Translations under genes and position numbers: made by a program
Origin: Candidatus Zemynaea palustris
GTDB lineage: Bacteria > Vulcanimicrobiota > Vulcanimicrobiia > Vulcanimicrobiales > Vulcanimicrobiaceae
Length of the DNA: 64,000 nt
Assembly (NCBI GenBank): GCA_003134695.1
Contig: PLCB01000026.1
Span: 213,684 to 277,683, forward strand
Direction of reading: 5' to 3'
Shown here: one piece after another, positions 32,942-41,411 of the stretch
Numbering within the stretch: the stretch's first letter is position 1
Layout of the letters: every line of letters starts with the position of its first letter
Notes under the pieces: model-generated
Databases searched by the model: none
What the model was told of the DNA's origin: nothing
Seen by the model: the letters and a program-made list of their open reading frames with translations, nothing else

Positions 32942-35900
32942 ATGACCCGCTTTCGCGCCGCCATCGTTGCCGTCGTGCTCGCCCTGGCCTCAACCGTCGG
33001 CTCGGCGGTCCCCGTCGCGGCGCAAAGCGATCTCGGCGAGATCGACATCACCGTTATCGACGCGTCGACGCAAAAGCCGCTCGCCAATGCGCGCACGGTC
33101 TTGCTGGGTCCTCAGACCGCGAGCTCGCTCACGACGGCGGCCGGCGCGATTCATTACATCGACGTCCCGATCGGTATCTACCGGATTCGCGTGCAGCGCC
33201 AGGGGTACGATCCCGGCGTCACGCGCGAATTCGACGTGCTCCCGGATCGTGCGGTCGAGATTCGCATCGAACTTGCCAAACGCGCGCCGCGTACGGGCAG
33301 CCCCGGTCCCCTCCCCTCACCGGGCCCCGATAGCAGCGGGCTGAAAACGATCGCCGTCGTGGCGGCGCGCGCACACATCGAGATCAACTCGGTCGATATC
33401 GCCGAGAACAGCCCGATGCGCCGTCTCTCGGATTCACTGACCGATGCGCTCGACAAACTCGCCGGCGTCACGGTGACGAGCGACGCGACCGATCCGTCGA
33501 GCGCGATCACGATCTCACTTCACAATCAAGACGAATCGCAGACGGCCCTCACGCTCGACGGGATCCCGCTCTCGGCGCCCGGCGTCGCCGGCAATTTGCG
33601 CGGCATCGGCTCCGATCTCTTCTCGGGTTCGCGCGTAAGTTTCTCTCCGCAAGCCGGCAGCTTGGGCGGCAGCGTCAATTTCCGAACGCTCGAACCGACG
33701 CAAGCGTTCCAAGCTCGCACCAGCGGCACCACCGGAACGTTCGACCGGTCGAACTACTCGCTCGCCGCAACCGGCTCGCTCGGCAGCCTGGGGCTTGCGC
33801 TGCAGCATACGTGGCGTGGCGCGAACAGCCCGCTGACGTTCCAAGACTACGAAGATCAAAGCGGCTTGACCTATCCGCATGAGGGCGAGTCGACCCAGCT
33901 CGGCGATTTCGTGAAGTTCCGCTACCGCGTCAACGATGACCGCACGACGATTACCGGAACCGCGCTCTCCAACAATCGCGACGCGTCCGCGATCTGCGCG
34001 CGTGACGTGACGACGCTTCCCTGCGGGATCGGTCCCGACAACCGTTCCTTCGGTCGTTACGGTTTCGCGTACACCACGATTCAATCGCTCGTAGGCAACA
34101 TCCAAACCACGCTCTCGGGATATACCAATGCGAGCAATCAGACGACGGACTACGTCAACCGCTTCGTACTCGACCCGACCAACAACTACCAGCCGACCCT
34201 CGACCCGTCGCTGGCAGATAACGTATCGACGACGCGAGGGATCGTAGCGAGTGCCGCGATCGCGCAGGGCAATCACACCTTCACGCTTTCGGGCACGACC
34301 TACTCGGCGCTCTCGACGTCGACACCCCTCGCGGGTTCGCAATTCGAGGTTCCGTTTACCAACGCGGCCTCGTCGACGTCGTACAAATTCGCCGATAACA
34401 TCAAGTCGAACGATCGGCTGACGATCACGCCCCAGGTTTCGCTAGCCGACACGACGGGGCTCGGTGCGTCGTTTTTAGGCGGCGTCGCGCTGTCGTGGCA
34501 GCCCCAGCCGGCCAACGCGTTCTCTTTCTCGCTCAACGTCGGCAGTTCGCAGCCGAACCTCAACGCGAATCGCTCGTACTCGGATCCGAACGCCGCACGC
34601 TTCGACTGCGGCGCGCAGACGGCGATCGTGAGCGGACCCGGCGACACGGGCAGCGGCACCCGGCAATCGGCGACGGTACTCAACCTGGGCTGGTCGCACC
34701 AATTCAACGGCGGCGCGTTGGTGACGGTGAGCGCGTTCAGCCAGGTCCAATCGGGGCAAATCATCAGCGCCCTCATCCAGGAGCCGGCATCGTTCTATCC
34801 GGCGGGTTACTTGCCCATCCTGTTTCAAGCCTATCGCGCGCCGACGGTTTGCGGCGTGAGCGCAGCGGCGCCGACGGTGTATGCGCAGGAATCAGTCGCG
34901 GGGACGCGCCGCGTCTATCAAGGTTTCGATCTCAGTGGACGCTTCGCGCTGTCCAAATACGTTCAGATTCTCCCCACCTATTCACTCAATCTCGCGACCT
35001 TGACCGCTGCGAGCGCGCGCCTGCAAGACGGCCCGTCGACGAGCATCGTCGGGATGCAACTGCCGGGCCGGCCGATCCACCGTGCCGGCGTCACGCTCGA
35101 CGGCCTGCTGCCCCGCAGCGGCATCGAGATGCTCGCCAACGCGCAATTCACGGGTGCAAACAACAACCAGAATCTGGGGCCCTACGTCAACGTGAGTTTC
35201 GGCGTTTCGCACAAATTCGGCCCCGGCCAAATCACACTGTTCGAGAACAACGCCTTCGGCACGTACGCCGGCGACTTTGCGAGCGACACGTTTGCGGCCC
35301 CGCGGGTGCTTTCGAACGGGCTTCCGTTCATGACCGCGGCAACTCCGCTGACTCCGCGCACGATCTTCCTTTCGTACAGCGCGGCGATCGGCGGTCCGGC
35401 GCCTGGACCTGCTTTCAATTCGCTCGGGCGCGGCGCCCGAGTCGCCGCGGCGCCGCAGCCGACGCCGAGTGGACGGCCGCGCCAGCAGCGCTTGACCTCG
35501 TATCCACCGCCGGCCGGTGTCGACCCACTTTCGTTGGCGAGGGATCGTCCCGGATGCACCGCGGACCTGCAAACCGCCGGGCAACCGGTGCTCGCAGCGC
35601 TGCAGGCGTACGTCACGGCATACGAATCCGGCGCGACGCCGCCGCCGATTCCGAACGTGAACGTCACGGCGCATAAAGCGGCCGATGCTACGCTCGGATA
35701 TTTTCTCGAGTTGCGAGCGAATTTGCCGCGGCCGCCCGGCGCGCAAGGAAACGGCGACGGCCAAGGCGCGCGCGTTCCACGCGCTCGTGGTGCCGGTGGC
35801 GGCGGAGCGGGTGGACTCGGTGGCGGCGGCGGCTTCCCCGGGATGGAAGGCGCTCCAACCGGCGGTGAGCCCGGCGCGCAGCCGGGCGGAGCGCCGCCGG

Positions 35901-36172
35901 CCGGAGGGAACGGTCAAGGCGCTCAGAGCGCGGACAATGCGGCCGCTCGTAGCGCGTTCCAAGCCTACGCCAATTTACCGGAAGTGCGCGCCTATCGCGG
36001 CTTCACCGGCTGCACGTACGTGACGCTGTTGTTGGCGAGCGACGCGAAGGTGAAGGGAATCGTCACCGAAAACGGGCGCCCGGGGATCTTCTACGTTCCG
36101 AAGATCGGCCTCGTCTTCGTGCAAGCGTTGCAGCTTCCGCAGGGCGGCGGCAGCCTCAAACAAGGGAAATAA
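32942..36172 (+). CDS. TonB-dependent receptor with N-terminal carboxypeptidase-regulatory-like domain
   Basis: The 1076-residue outer-membrane protein has a signal peptide (AAIVAVVLALASTVGSAVP), then a CarboxypepD_reg-like domain (ITVIDASTQKPLANARTVLL to about 110). A plug follows (LSDSLTDALDKLAGVTVTSD, TALTLDGIPLSAPG) and then a long beta-barrel. It should import a large ligand in energised form via TonB. After barrel-like sequence ending near residue 815 (RTIFLSYSAAIG), a further ~260 residues follow, including a Gly-rich stretch and a Cys-containing end; receptors usually stop at the last strand with an aromatic residue. The ligand is not predictable. Confidence 0.8.
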   Translation: MTRFRAAIVAVVLALASTVGSAVPVAAQSDLGEIDITVIDASTQKPLANARTVLLGPQTASSLTTAAGAIHYIDVPIGIYRIRVQRQGYDPGVTREFDVLPDRAVEIRIELAKRAPRTGSPGPLPSPGPDSSGLKTIAVVAARAHIEINSVDIAENSPMRRLSDSLTDALDKLAGVTVTSDATDPSSAITISLHNQDESQTALTLDGIPLSAPGVAGNLRGIGSDLFSGSRVSFSPQAGSLGGSVNFRTLEPTQAFQARTSGTTGTFDRSNYSLAATGSLGSLGLALQHTWRGANSPLTFQDYEDQSGLTYPHEGESTQLGDFVKFRYRVNDDRTTITGTALSNNRDASAICARDVTTLPCGIGPDNRSFGRYGFAYTTIQSLVGNIQTTLSGYTNASNQTTDYVNRFVLDPTNNYQPTLDPSLADNVSTTRGIVASAAIAQGNHTFTLSGTTYSALSTSTPLAGSQFEVPFTNAASSTSYKFADNIKSNDRLTITPQVSLADTTGLGASFLGGVALSWQPQPANAFSFSLNVGSSQPNLNANRSYSDPNAARFDCGAQTAIVSGPGDTGSGTRQSATVLNLGWSHQFNGGALVTVSAFSQVQSGQIISALIQEPASFYPAGYLPILFQAYRAPTVCGVSAAAPTVYAQESVAGTRRVYQGFDLSGRFALSKYVQILPTYSLNLATLTAASARLQDGPSTSIVGMQLPGRPIHRAGVTLDGLLPRSGIEMLANAQFTGANNNQNLGPYVNVSFGVSHKFGPGQITLFENNAFGTYAGDFASDTFAAPRVLSNGLPFMTAATPLTPRTIFLSYSAAIGGPAPGPAFNSLGRGARVAAAPQPTPSGRPRQQRLTSYPPPAGVDPLSLARDRPGCTADLQTAGQPVLAALQAYVTAYESGATPPPIPNVNVTAHKAADATLGYFLELRANLPRPPGAQGNGDGQGARVPRARGAGGGGAGGLGGGGGFPGMEGAPTGGEPGAQPGGAPPAGGNGQGAQSADNAAARSAFQAYANLPEVRAYRGFTGCTYVTLLLASDAKVKGIVTENGRPGIFYVPKIGLVFVQALQLPQGGGSLKQGK

Positions 36173-36175
36173 CTC

Positions 36176-36472
36176 ATGTATTACATCTTGTTCTACGACG
36201 TCGTCGACGATTACGTCGAGCGCCGCAAGCCCTTGCGTGAAGAACATCTGGCGCTTGGCCGCGCGGCCTTCGAGCGCGGCGAACTCGTGATGGCGGGAGC
36301 CTTTGCCGAACCCGCCGACGGCGCGGCATTCGTGTTTCGCGTCGACGATCCGGCGATCGTCCAGCGCTTCGCGCAGGCGGATCCGTACGTACGCAACGGC
36401 CTCGTGAAAGCGTGGCGCGTCCGTCCCTGGACGGTCGTCGTCGGCGCCGCGGCCGACGCAGCGAAAACGTAG
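36176..36472 (+). CDS. YciI-like protein
   Basis: The 98-residue protein has the YCII fold: MYYILFYDVVDDYVERR, REEHLALGRAAFERGELVMA, AFVFRVDDPAIVQRFAQADP and ending with VKAWRVRPWTVVVG. Conserved His (EEHL) and Asp (QADPY) are in the family positions. Such proteins are small dimeric enzymes or domains of uncertain function. It follows the TonB receptor stop by 3 bases, so the two are likely co-transcribed. Confidence 0.8.
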   Translation: MYYILFYDVVDDYVERRKPLREEHLALGRAAFERGELVMAGAFAEPADGAAFVFRVDDPAIVQRFAQADPYVRNGLVKAWRVRPWTVVVGAAADAAKT

Positions 36473-36525
36473 CTTCTCTAAAGGGTCCGAGGCTGCGCCG
36501 GGGAAACGAAGCGGGCCGCAAGGGT

Positions 36526-36601
36526 GCCGACGTAGCTCAGTTGGTAGAGCAGCTGTTTCGTAAATAGCAGGTCGCCGGTTCGAGTCCGGCCGTCGGCTCC
36601 A
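36526..36601 (+). tRNA. tRNA-Thr (anticodon CGT)
   Basis: A full cloverleaf folds: acceptor GCCGACG/CGTCGGC, D-arm GCTC...GAGC, anticodon stem GCTGT/ATAGC (one G-U) with loop TTCGTAA, and T-arm GCCGG-TTCGAGT-CCGGC. The anticodon is CGT, so it reads ACG (Thr). The discriminator T and CCA are encoded. Confidence 0.95.
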
Positions 36602-36614
36602 GACGCCGAAAATT

Positions 36615-36636
36615 CGCCCCTCCCAGGGCGGCTTTT
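36615..36636 (+). terminator. Putative terminator after tRNA-Thr
   Basis: CGCCC, loop CTCCCA, GGGCG and then GC-TTTT lie 14 bases after the tRNA. The stem is short (5 bp) but GC-rich. Confidence 0.45.
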
Positions 36637-36675
36637 CCTATCGGCTTCCCGGTGGGAGACCATCGCTGAGCATGC

Positions 36676-36681
36676 TATAAT
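36676..36681 (+). promoter_or_regulatory. Extended -10 element placed against a start codon
   Basis: TGCTATAAT is a consensus extended -10 (TGn-TATAAT). It ends 6 bases before ATG 36688, so transcription would begin at or next to the start codon, giving a leaderless message. No Shine-Dalgarno is seen and no good -35 box is needed for an extended -10. Confidence 0.55.
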
Positions 36682-36687
36682 TCGTAC

Positions 36688-36993
36688 ATGCGGCTCACCG
36701 GCGCTGTCGTTTCGGCGTGTGCGTTGCTCTTGATAGCAGCGGCGCCACCCATACCGTCGAGCGCACCTTCGCCGAAGACGATCATCACTCAACCGCTCTC
36801 GGTCAATGCGCCCGGTGGGGCGATTACCACGCGGTCGCTGTCGGTCAACGGGCCGGCTGGGCCGACCGCGACGCAGGCGCGGTTGCTCAGCCAGCCGATT
36901 GGGGCGATCACCACTCAAGCGCTCTCGGTCAATGCACCCGGTGGAATCATTCAGACGCAACCGCTGTCCGTCGTCGCGCCGACGAGACGCTGA
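36688..36993 (+). CDS. Secreted protein of 14-residue repeats
   Basis: The 101-residue product has a signal peptide (AVVSACALLLIAAAPP), then five tandem units of about 14 residues with consensus ITTQxLSVNAPGGA (the middle unit, TATQARLLSQPIGA, is diverged). The pattern of short hydrophobic strands with NAPGG turns fits a repetitive beta structure such as a small solenoid. It is expressed from an extended -10 directly before the ATG. No family is recognised. The next gene follows by 18 bases. Confidence 0.5.
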   Translation: MRLTGAVVSACALLLIAAAPPIPSSAPSPKTIITQPLSVNAPGGAITTRSLSVNGPAGPTATQARLLSQPIGAITTQALSVNAPGGIIQTQPLSVVAPTRR

Positions 36994-37010
36994 TCTAAAA
37001 GGAGGACAAC

Positions 37011-37403
37011 ATGCGCACGTTCTTATCCACACTCGTGGCGGTTTTTCTGACGGCAATACCGGCTGCGGTGTTCGCCGACTACGCCTACACTTTTCAAGTT
37101 CCCGTCACGGCGAGTAATCTCCCGGCAAATACCGGGCTTCAAGCAACTTGTATCCTCTTTTCCGGAGCGCTTGGCGGAGGTTCAACCTTGAGTTTCGGCA
37201 CTTCGCCGAATGCTAAACTGACGAACGGCGGATATTCGGGAAGCCTAACCGTAACGGCCAGCAGTGCGACAAAGCCGGGATCCTATCAGTGCATCGTCCT
37301 AGTCAAGTCCGGAGCGAATAACCTCAATCTCGTTGGCACGGACCCCAAGGCGCCGGCGTCGGGATGGTCGGGGACGATGCAGACAACCGCCAACATTCCA
37401 TAG
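37011..37403 (+). CDS. Secreted hypothetical protein
   Basis: The 130-residue protein starts after AAAGGAGGACAAC, has a signal peptide (MRTFLSTLVAVFLTAIPAAV) and a beta-rich mature part with two cysteines (LQATCILFSG, SYQCIVLVKS) that probably form one disulfide in an immunoglobulin-like fold. It is probably co-transcribed with the repeat protein just before it. No function is known. Confidence 0.5.
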   Translation: MRTFLSTLVAVFLTAIPAAVFADYAYTFQVPVTASNLPANTGLQATCILFSGALGGGSTLSFGTSPNAKLTNGGYSGSLTVTASSATKPGSYQCIVLVKSGANNLNLVGTDPKAPASGWSGTMQTTANIP

Positions 37404-37428
37404 TCCGCGGCGCGCCGCCGATTCGGTC

Positions 37429-37614
37429 CTAGGAATCGTGAGGATGGAGTCTGTCTTGCACGCTTTGGACTCCGCCCTCGACGGCGGCTTCGGTTTTCCG
37501 GAACGCGTTGACGATCCAGCTGATCACGGCGAAAAATCCAATCACCGCGAAAAGGAAAACGATCCCAAAAATCCAGGCACCGATGTGAAGCAATTGTCCG
37601 ACGAAGTGTTCCAA
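37429..37614 (-). CDS. Small membrane protein
   Basis: The 61-residue product starts at TTG 37614 after AAAGGAGGG, seven bases upstream. One long hydrophobic stretch (IFGIVFLFAVIGFFAVISWI) spans the membrane once or twice, followed by a charged tail. The strong ribosome site supports the call. Its function is unknown. Confidence 0.5.
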   Translation of the reverse strand: MEHFVGQLLHIGAWIFGIVFLFAVIGFFAVISWIVNAFRKTEAAVEGGVQSVQDRLHPHDS

Positions 37615-37667
37615 GAATTAGCCCTCCTTTGATGAACGGCGTGAAGCCATTTTCTTACGAGCGGCCG

Positions 37668-38945
37668 CTAGCCCTGGCTGCCGTCAGGCGCGCCCGCAAC
37701 GGCCTTCTTGAAGGACTCGTAGTCCCGTTCGACCTGGCCGGCATACGAGCGCGCGAATCGGACGAGCCCGCGATCGAAACGGTCGGACCGGCCGAGATAT
37801 CCGGAAATCGCCGCTGGATCGCCGGTGCGCGCGTGCGCGCGCGCGAGCGCCCGGGCACAGGTCGTGGCGTACTCCACCAACCCAGCGGGCCGCAGTACGT
37901 CGAGTTTCACCGAAACCTTCATGTCGCGGAGTTGCCGCACGTAAAAGTCGTGGCCCTCGTCGTCCCTTAGCCAACCGAGCAAGACGTCGCTGGCTGCTTG
38001 CATCTTGCGCTGGCCGGTGACGACGCGTTCGCCCTGATTCTTGAACGGACTCGGCGCGACGAACGGCTCGAGCACCGAGGGGCGCGCCTCCTTCACTTGA
38101 AGCATCAGCGGCTCGTCGTCGGGCGTCGTAAAGAGCGCGACGGCACAGCGCGTGCCCACGCTTCCGATGCCGACCACCTTGATTGCCGCGTCGACGAACT
38201 GGTAGTGATCGAACAGTTCGCACACTTCGACGCGAAGATTGCGGCGATAGGCGGCGATTCTCGTGCGCGTCCGCTTCTCGAGCGGATCGCCTTCGGGGCG
38301 GTGGTAGATGAAGGGCGGGTTGTCGACGAAGCGCAGCCGGCCGTCGACGATGGCGGTGATCTTGGGCAAGAGATGCTCGGGATTCTGCGGGCGTCCGAGG
38401 AGGCGCGCCGCGTCGATGCGCGTGTACCAAATTTCGAGCGGCGACTGTTGAGCGAATTGAACCATGCATTCGCGATAGGTTCGAACCGTTTCCGAGACGG
38501 CATCTGAGGCCGCCGGCGCACGCATCCCGATCTCGCGCGCGGCGAGCACCACGCTGACGCTCAAACGTTTGACGTCCCAGTCCCACGGGCCGCGAAGCGT
38601 CTCGTCGAAATCGTTGACGTCGAAGACCAGATTGCGTTCGGGCGTCGCGTAGCCGCCGAAGTTCATGAGGTGGCAGTCGCCGCAGAGTTGAACGTGAAGC
38701 GACGTGGTCGGCGTGTGCGCCAGGTCGGCGGCCATGATGGCCGCTCCGCCGCGGTAGAAGGCGAATGGGCTCAGCGACATTCGCTGATGACGAACGGGAA
38801 CGAGTTCGGGCAGCCGTCCCTCGTCGTTGCGCCGGAGGATCGCGACCGGATCTTCGCGTCCGTCCGGGCTCCACTGCCCGTGCGTCGAGCGAGGGACCTC
38901 AGATCGCAGCGACCTGCCTTGAGCGAGGCGCTCGGCGCGATTCAC
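37668..38945 (-). CDS. DUF2252 family protein
   Basis: The 425-residue protein matches DUF2252: VPVRHQRMSLSPFAFYRGGA, HVQLCGDCHLMNFGGYATPE, VFDVNDFDETLRGPWDWDVK, and later VGTRCAVALF and GQRKMQAASDVLLGW. The HxxN/DFDxT pattern resembles aminoglycoside-phosphotransferase-like kinases, but no substrate is known. It starts at a GTG inside the last codons of mscL (GTGA overlap), so the two form an operon on the minus strand. Confidence 0.85.
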   Translation of the reverse strand: MNRAERLAQGRSLRSEVPRSTHGQWSPDGREDPVAILRRNDEGRLPELVPVRHQRMSLSPFAFYRGGAAIMAADLAHTPTTSLHVQLCGDCHLMNFGGYATPERNLVFDVNDFDETLRGPWDWDVKRLSVSVVLAAREIGMRAPAASDAVSETVRTYRECMVQFAQQSPLEIWYTRIDAARLLGRPQNPEHLLPKITAIVDGRLRFVDNPPFIYHRPEGDPLEKRTRTRIAAYRRNLRVEVCELFDHYQFVDAAIKVVGIGSVGTRCAVALFTTPDDEPLMLQVKEARPSVLEPFVAPSPFKNQGERVVTGQRKMQAASDVLLGWLRDDEGHDFYVRQLRDMKVSVKLDVLRPAGLVEYATTCARALARAHARTGDPAAISGYLGRSDRFDRGLVRFARSYAGQVERDYESFKKAVAGAPDGSQG

Positions 38946-39358
38946 GACGGCGTCGCGGACAACGTGACGGTGCAGAACTTACAGCGGCGCGCCGCCTCCG
39001 GGATCTCACTCAGACATTCGGGACACTCCTTGAGTTTGGGCGGCGACTCGTCTTCTTGCGGATGCAAGCGCTTGGTGAGCGCGTTGAGGGGCGTGATGAC
39101 GAGGTAATAGACGGCGCCGGCGACCAGCACAAACGAAACGACCGCGTTGATGAACTCGCCGTAGAGAAAGCGGCTGTTGTGCAGGCTGAACGTCATATTG
39201 GCGAAGTCCGGCTTCCCGACGATCGCCGCGATCAGCGGCGTCAACAGATCTTTGACCAGCGCCGTCACGACCGCACCGAAGGCCGCGCCCATGACGACCG
39301 CGACGGCAAGGTCGACGGCGTTGCCGCGCATGATGAACTTGGTGAACCCTTTGAACAA
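38942..39358 (-). CDS. mscL: Large-conductance mechanosensitive channel with C-terminal zinc-ribbon-like tail
   Basis: The 138-residue protein opens as MscL: FIMRGNAVDLAVAVVMGAAF for helix 1 and VSFVLVAGAVYYLVITPLN for helix 2, with TTG as start codon after GGGAGACA. The pentameric channel releases solutes at hypo-osmotic shock. The C-terminal end reads CPECLSEIPEAARRCKFC, a CxxC...CxxC zinc ribbon absent from E. coli MscL. Length is typical plus the ribbon. Confidence 0.9.
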   Translation of the reverse strand: MFKGFTKFIMRGNAVDLAVAVVMGAAFGAVVTALVKDLLTPLIAAIVGKPDFANMTFSLHNSRFLYGEFINAVVSFVLVAGAVYYLVITPLNALTKRLHPQEDESPPKLKECPECLSEIPEAARRCKFCTVTLSATPS

Positions 39359-39461
39359 GCGTGTCTCCCTTTGCGACGTGCTAGGTCGACAATCGGCGTC
39401 GAAGCGCTTGCTTCCTACGCGGCGTCAAGGGCGGGCTGCGAGTCCGCCGAACCCGGTGAGC

Positions 39462-40229
39462 ATGACGCCCACCGATCTCGTGCGCGCGGAATTTGTCGCC
39501 CTCGACGGAGAGCGGCGCGGTTATCTCGCGCTGCCCGGCGCCGCCGGACCGCATAAGGCGGTTCTGGTGTATCAAGAAGCGTTCGGCGTCAATCGCTACG
39601 TTCAAGCCGAGTGCGAGCGTTTAGCGCGCGCAGGCTACGCCGCGCTGGCGCCCGATCTCTTTCGGGGTGAGACGTATTCCTACGGCGACCGACCGAAGGT
39701 CGTCGAAAAACTCAAAAGCTTGAGCGACAACTATCTCCTCGGCGACGTTCGCGCCGCGATCGGCTATCTGGACAAACTCGGAGTGGTCGAACACGGCACC
39801 TATGGCGCTCTCGGTTTTTGCATGGGCGGTCGTCTCGCCATCCTCACCGCGATTGAGCTGGGGAAGAAGATCGCAGCCGCGGTTTCGTTTTACGGCGGCA
39901 ACATCGCTCCGCAGATCTCGCGTTTCGGCTGGCCGATACTGCTCGAGCGCGTCGCCGAGATCGAGGGGGCCGTGCTCTTGTTCTACGGTGCGGACGACGA
40001 CACGATCGCACCGGACGAGCACGCGCGACTCGCCGACGCGCTTTCGACGGCGAAGAAACGTTACGCGATCTCCGTCTTTCCGAATTCCGGCCACGCCTTC
40101 GCCTCGGTCGACCGCGAATCGTACCGCCCCGCGGCCGCCGAAGCCGCCTGGCGCGAGGCCCTGGTGTTTCTGCGCGAGACGCTGGCGCCCGCAGGCGCGC
40201 AGCACCAAGAGAGAAAGGTCCGCACATGA
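39462..40229 (+). CDS. Dienelactone hydrolase family protein
   Basis: The 255-residue alpha/beta hydrolase carries the DLH triad: Cys in GFCMGGR, Asp in GADDDTIAP and His in NSGHAF. The start ATG 39462 is chosen because the family begins there; the same frame is open upstream but lacks similarity. The enzyme could hydrolyse lactones or esters from aromatic breakdown, but the substrate is not fixed. Its TGA overlaps the ATG of the TRAP binding protein (ATGA), implying joint expression and possibly a shared substrate. Confidence 0.85.
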   Translation: MTPTDLVRAEFVALDGERRGYLALPGAAGPHKAVLVYQEAFGVNRYVQAECERLARAGYAALAPDLFRGETYSYGDRPKVVEKLKSLSDNYLLGDVRAAIGYLDKLGVVEHGTYGALGFCMGGRLAILTAIELGKKIAAAVSFYGGNIAPQISRFGWPILLERVAEIEGAVLLFYGADDDTIAPDEHARLADALSTAKKRYAISVFPNSGHAFASVDRESYRPAAAEAAWREALVFLRETLAPAGAQHQERKVRT

Positions 40230-41233
40230 AACAGAGGATTTCACGTCGCAAATTCGCCCTCGCTTCGGCGGCGACGCTTGCGAGCATCGCCGTCATCAAG
40301 GCGCCCGCGAAAGCGGCGCAGTTCCAATACAAATACGGCAACGATCAGACGATCAGCTCGCCGGTCAACGTGCGCGCGATCGAGATGTGGAATGCAATCG
40401 AGACGGAGACGGGCGGGAAACTCTCGGTCAAGACTTTCCCCGACAGCCAACTCGGCGGCGACTCGCAGATGATCACGCAGTGCCGCAGCGGCGCGCTCGA
40501 GTTCTTGACCGAACCCGGTGCGCTGCTCGGCAACGTCGTCCCGCCGGCGTCGATCGACGGTTTGGCCTTCGCCTTCAAGGACACGAAGCAGGCCTTTGCG
40601 GCGATGGACGGCGAGCTTGGCGATTACGTCCGCTCCGAAATCGAGACGCGCGGGATGCACGCCTTGCCCAATCCGTTCGACAACGGCTTCCGGCACATTA
40701 CAGCCAACAAGCCGGTGCGAAACGTCGCCGACGTCGACGGCCTCAAAATCCGCGTCCCGGTGGCGCCGCTCTTCGTCGACACCTGGAAGACGCTGGGGGC
40801 CGCGCCGACCCCGATCAACGTCAGCGAACTCTACACGGCGCTCAAGACGCGCATCGTCGACGCCGAAGAGAACGCGCTGATCAACATCAATCAGTCAAAG
40901 TTGTTCGAGGTTCAGAAGACGCTGAACTTTTCGTATCACGCCTGGGCCTGTTGGTGGATGCTGGTCAACAAGGATGCCTGGGACGCGCTCGGCCCGCAGA
41001 TCCAAGCCATCGTCACTCGGAACCAGAAGAAATACGCGGCCCTGCAACGGCGCGACTTCCAACTCCTGACCGACTCGCTGACCGACAAGCTCCACCGCTA
41101 CGGGATGGAGATCTACCAGTGCGACATCGCCTCGTTCAAGGCGAAGCTCGGGCCCTACTACACCAAATGGAAGGGCCAATTCGGATCCAAAGCCTGGGAG
41201 ACGCTCGAGAAATACACCGGGAAATTGGCTTGA
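40226..41233 (+). CDS. TRAP transporter substrate-binding protein (DctP family), orphan
   Basis: The 335-residue periplasmic binding protein has a twin-arginine signal (SRRKFALASAATLASI), and the DctP pattern GGKLSVKTFPDSQLGGDSQM, RGMHALPNPFDNGFRHITA, DVDGLKIRVPVAPLF. The conserved Arg (KIRVP) normally salt-bridges a carboxylate ligand. The membrane partners DctQ and DctM are not next to it. Translation is coupled to the dienelactone hydrolase, which may act on the bound carboxylic compound; that link is inference. Confidence 0.85.
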   Translation: MKQRISRRKFALASAATLASIAVIKAPAKAAQFQYKYGNDQTISSPVNVRAIEMWNAIETETGGKLSVKTFPDSQLGGDSQMITQCRSGALEFLTEPGALLGNVVPPASIDGLAFAFKDTKQAFAAMDGELGDYVRSEIETRGMHALPNPFDNGFRHITANKPVRNVADVDGLKIRVPVAPLFVDTWKTLGAAPTPINVSELYTALKTRIVDAEENALININQSKLFEVQKTLNFSYHAWACWWMLVNKDAWDALGPQIQAIVTRNQKKYAALQRRDFQLLTDSLTDKLHRYGMEIYQCDIASFKAKLGPYYTKWKGQFGSKAWETLEKYTGKLA

Positions 41234-41340
41234 GCGGGTAGCTTTTGCGTCTAAAGTATGCCCGCCGTCACACCGATAGCTTAATTGCCGGCGGGAGCCC
41301 ACTCGAGATTGAGTTCATGTCTCCGCAGACCGGGTGGGAG

Positions 41341-41362
41341 GGTGCCTCAAAGGGCACCTTTT
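41341..41362 (+). terminator. Intrinsic terminator downstream of the TRAP gene
   Basis: GGTGCC, loop TCAAAG, GGCACC and TTTT form a clean 6-bp GC-rich hairpin with T-run. About 50 bases upstream lies an additional long-range pair CCCAC/GTGGG (41297-41301 / 41334-41338), so the segment between the TRAP gene and this terminator (41234-41340) is itself structured. It could be an RNA leader or small transcript. Confidence 0.75.
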
Positions 41363-41411
41363 CGCGTTCCGCCGAGTTTTTTTTGCGTTCAGAGGACGGG
41401 ATGATTCGCGT

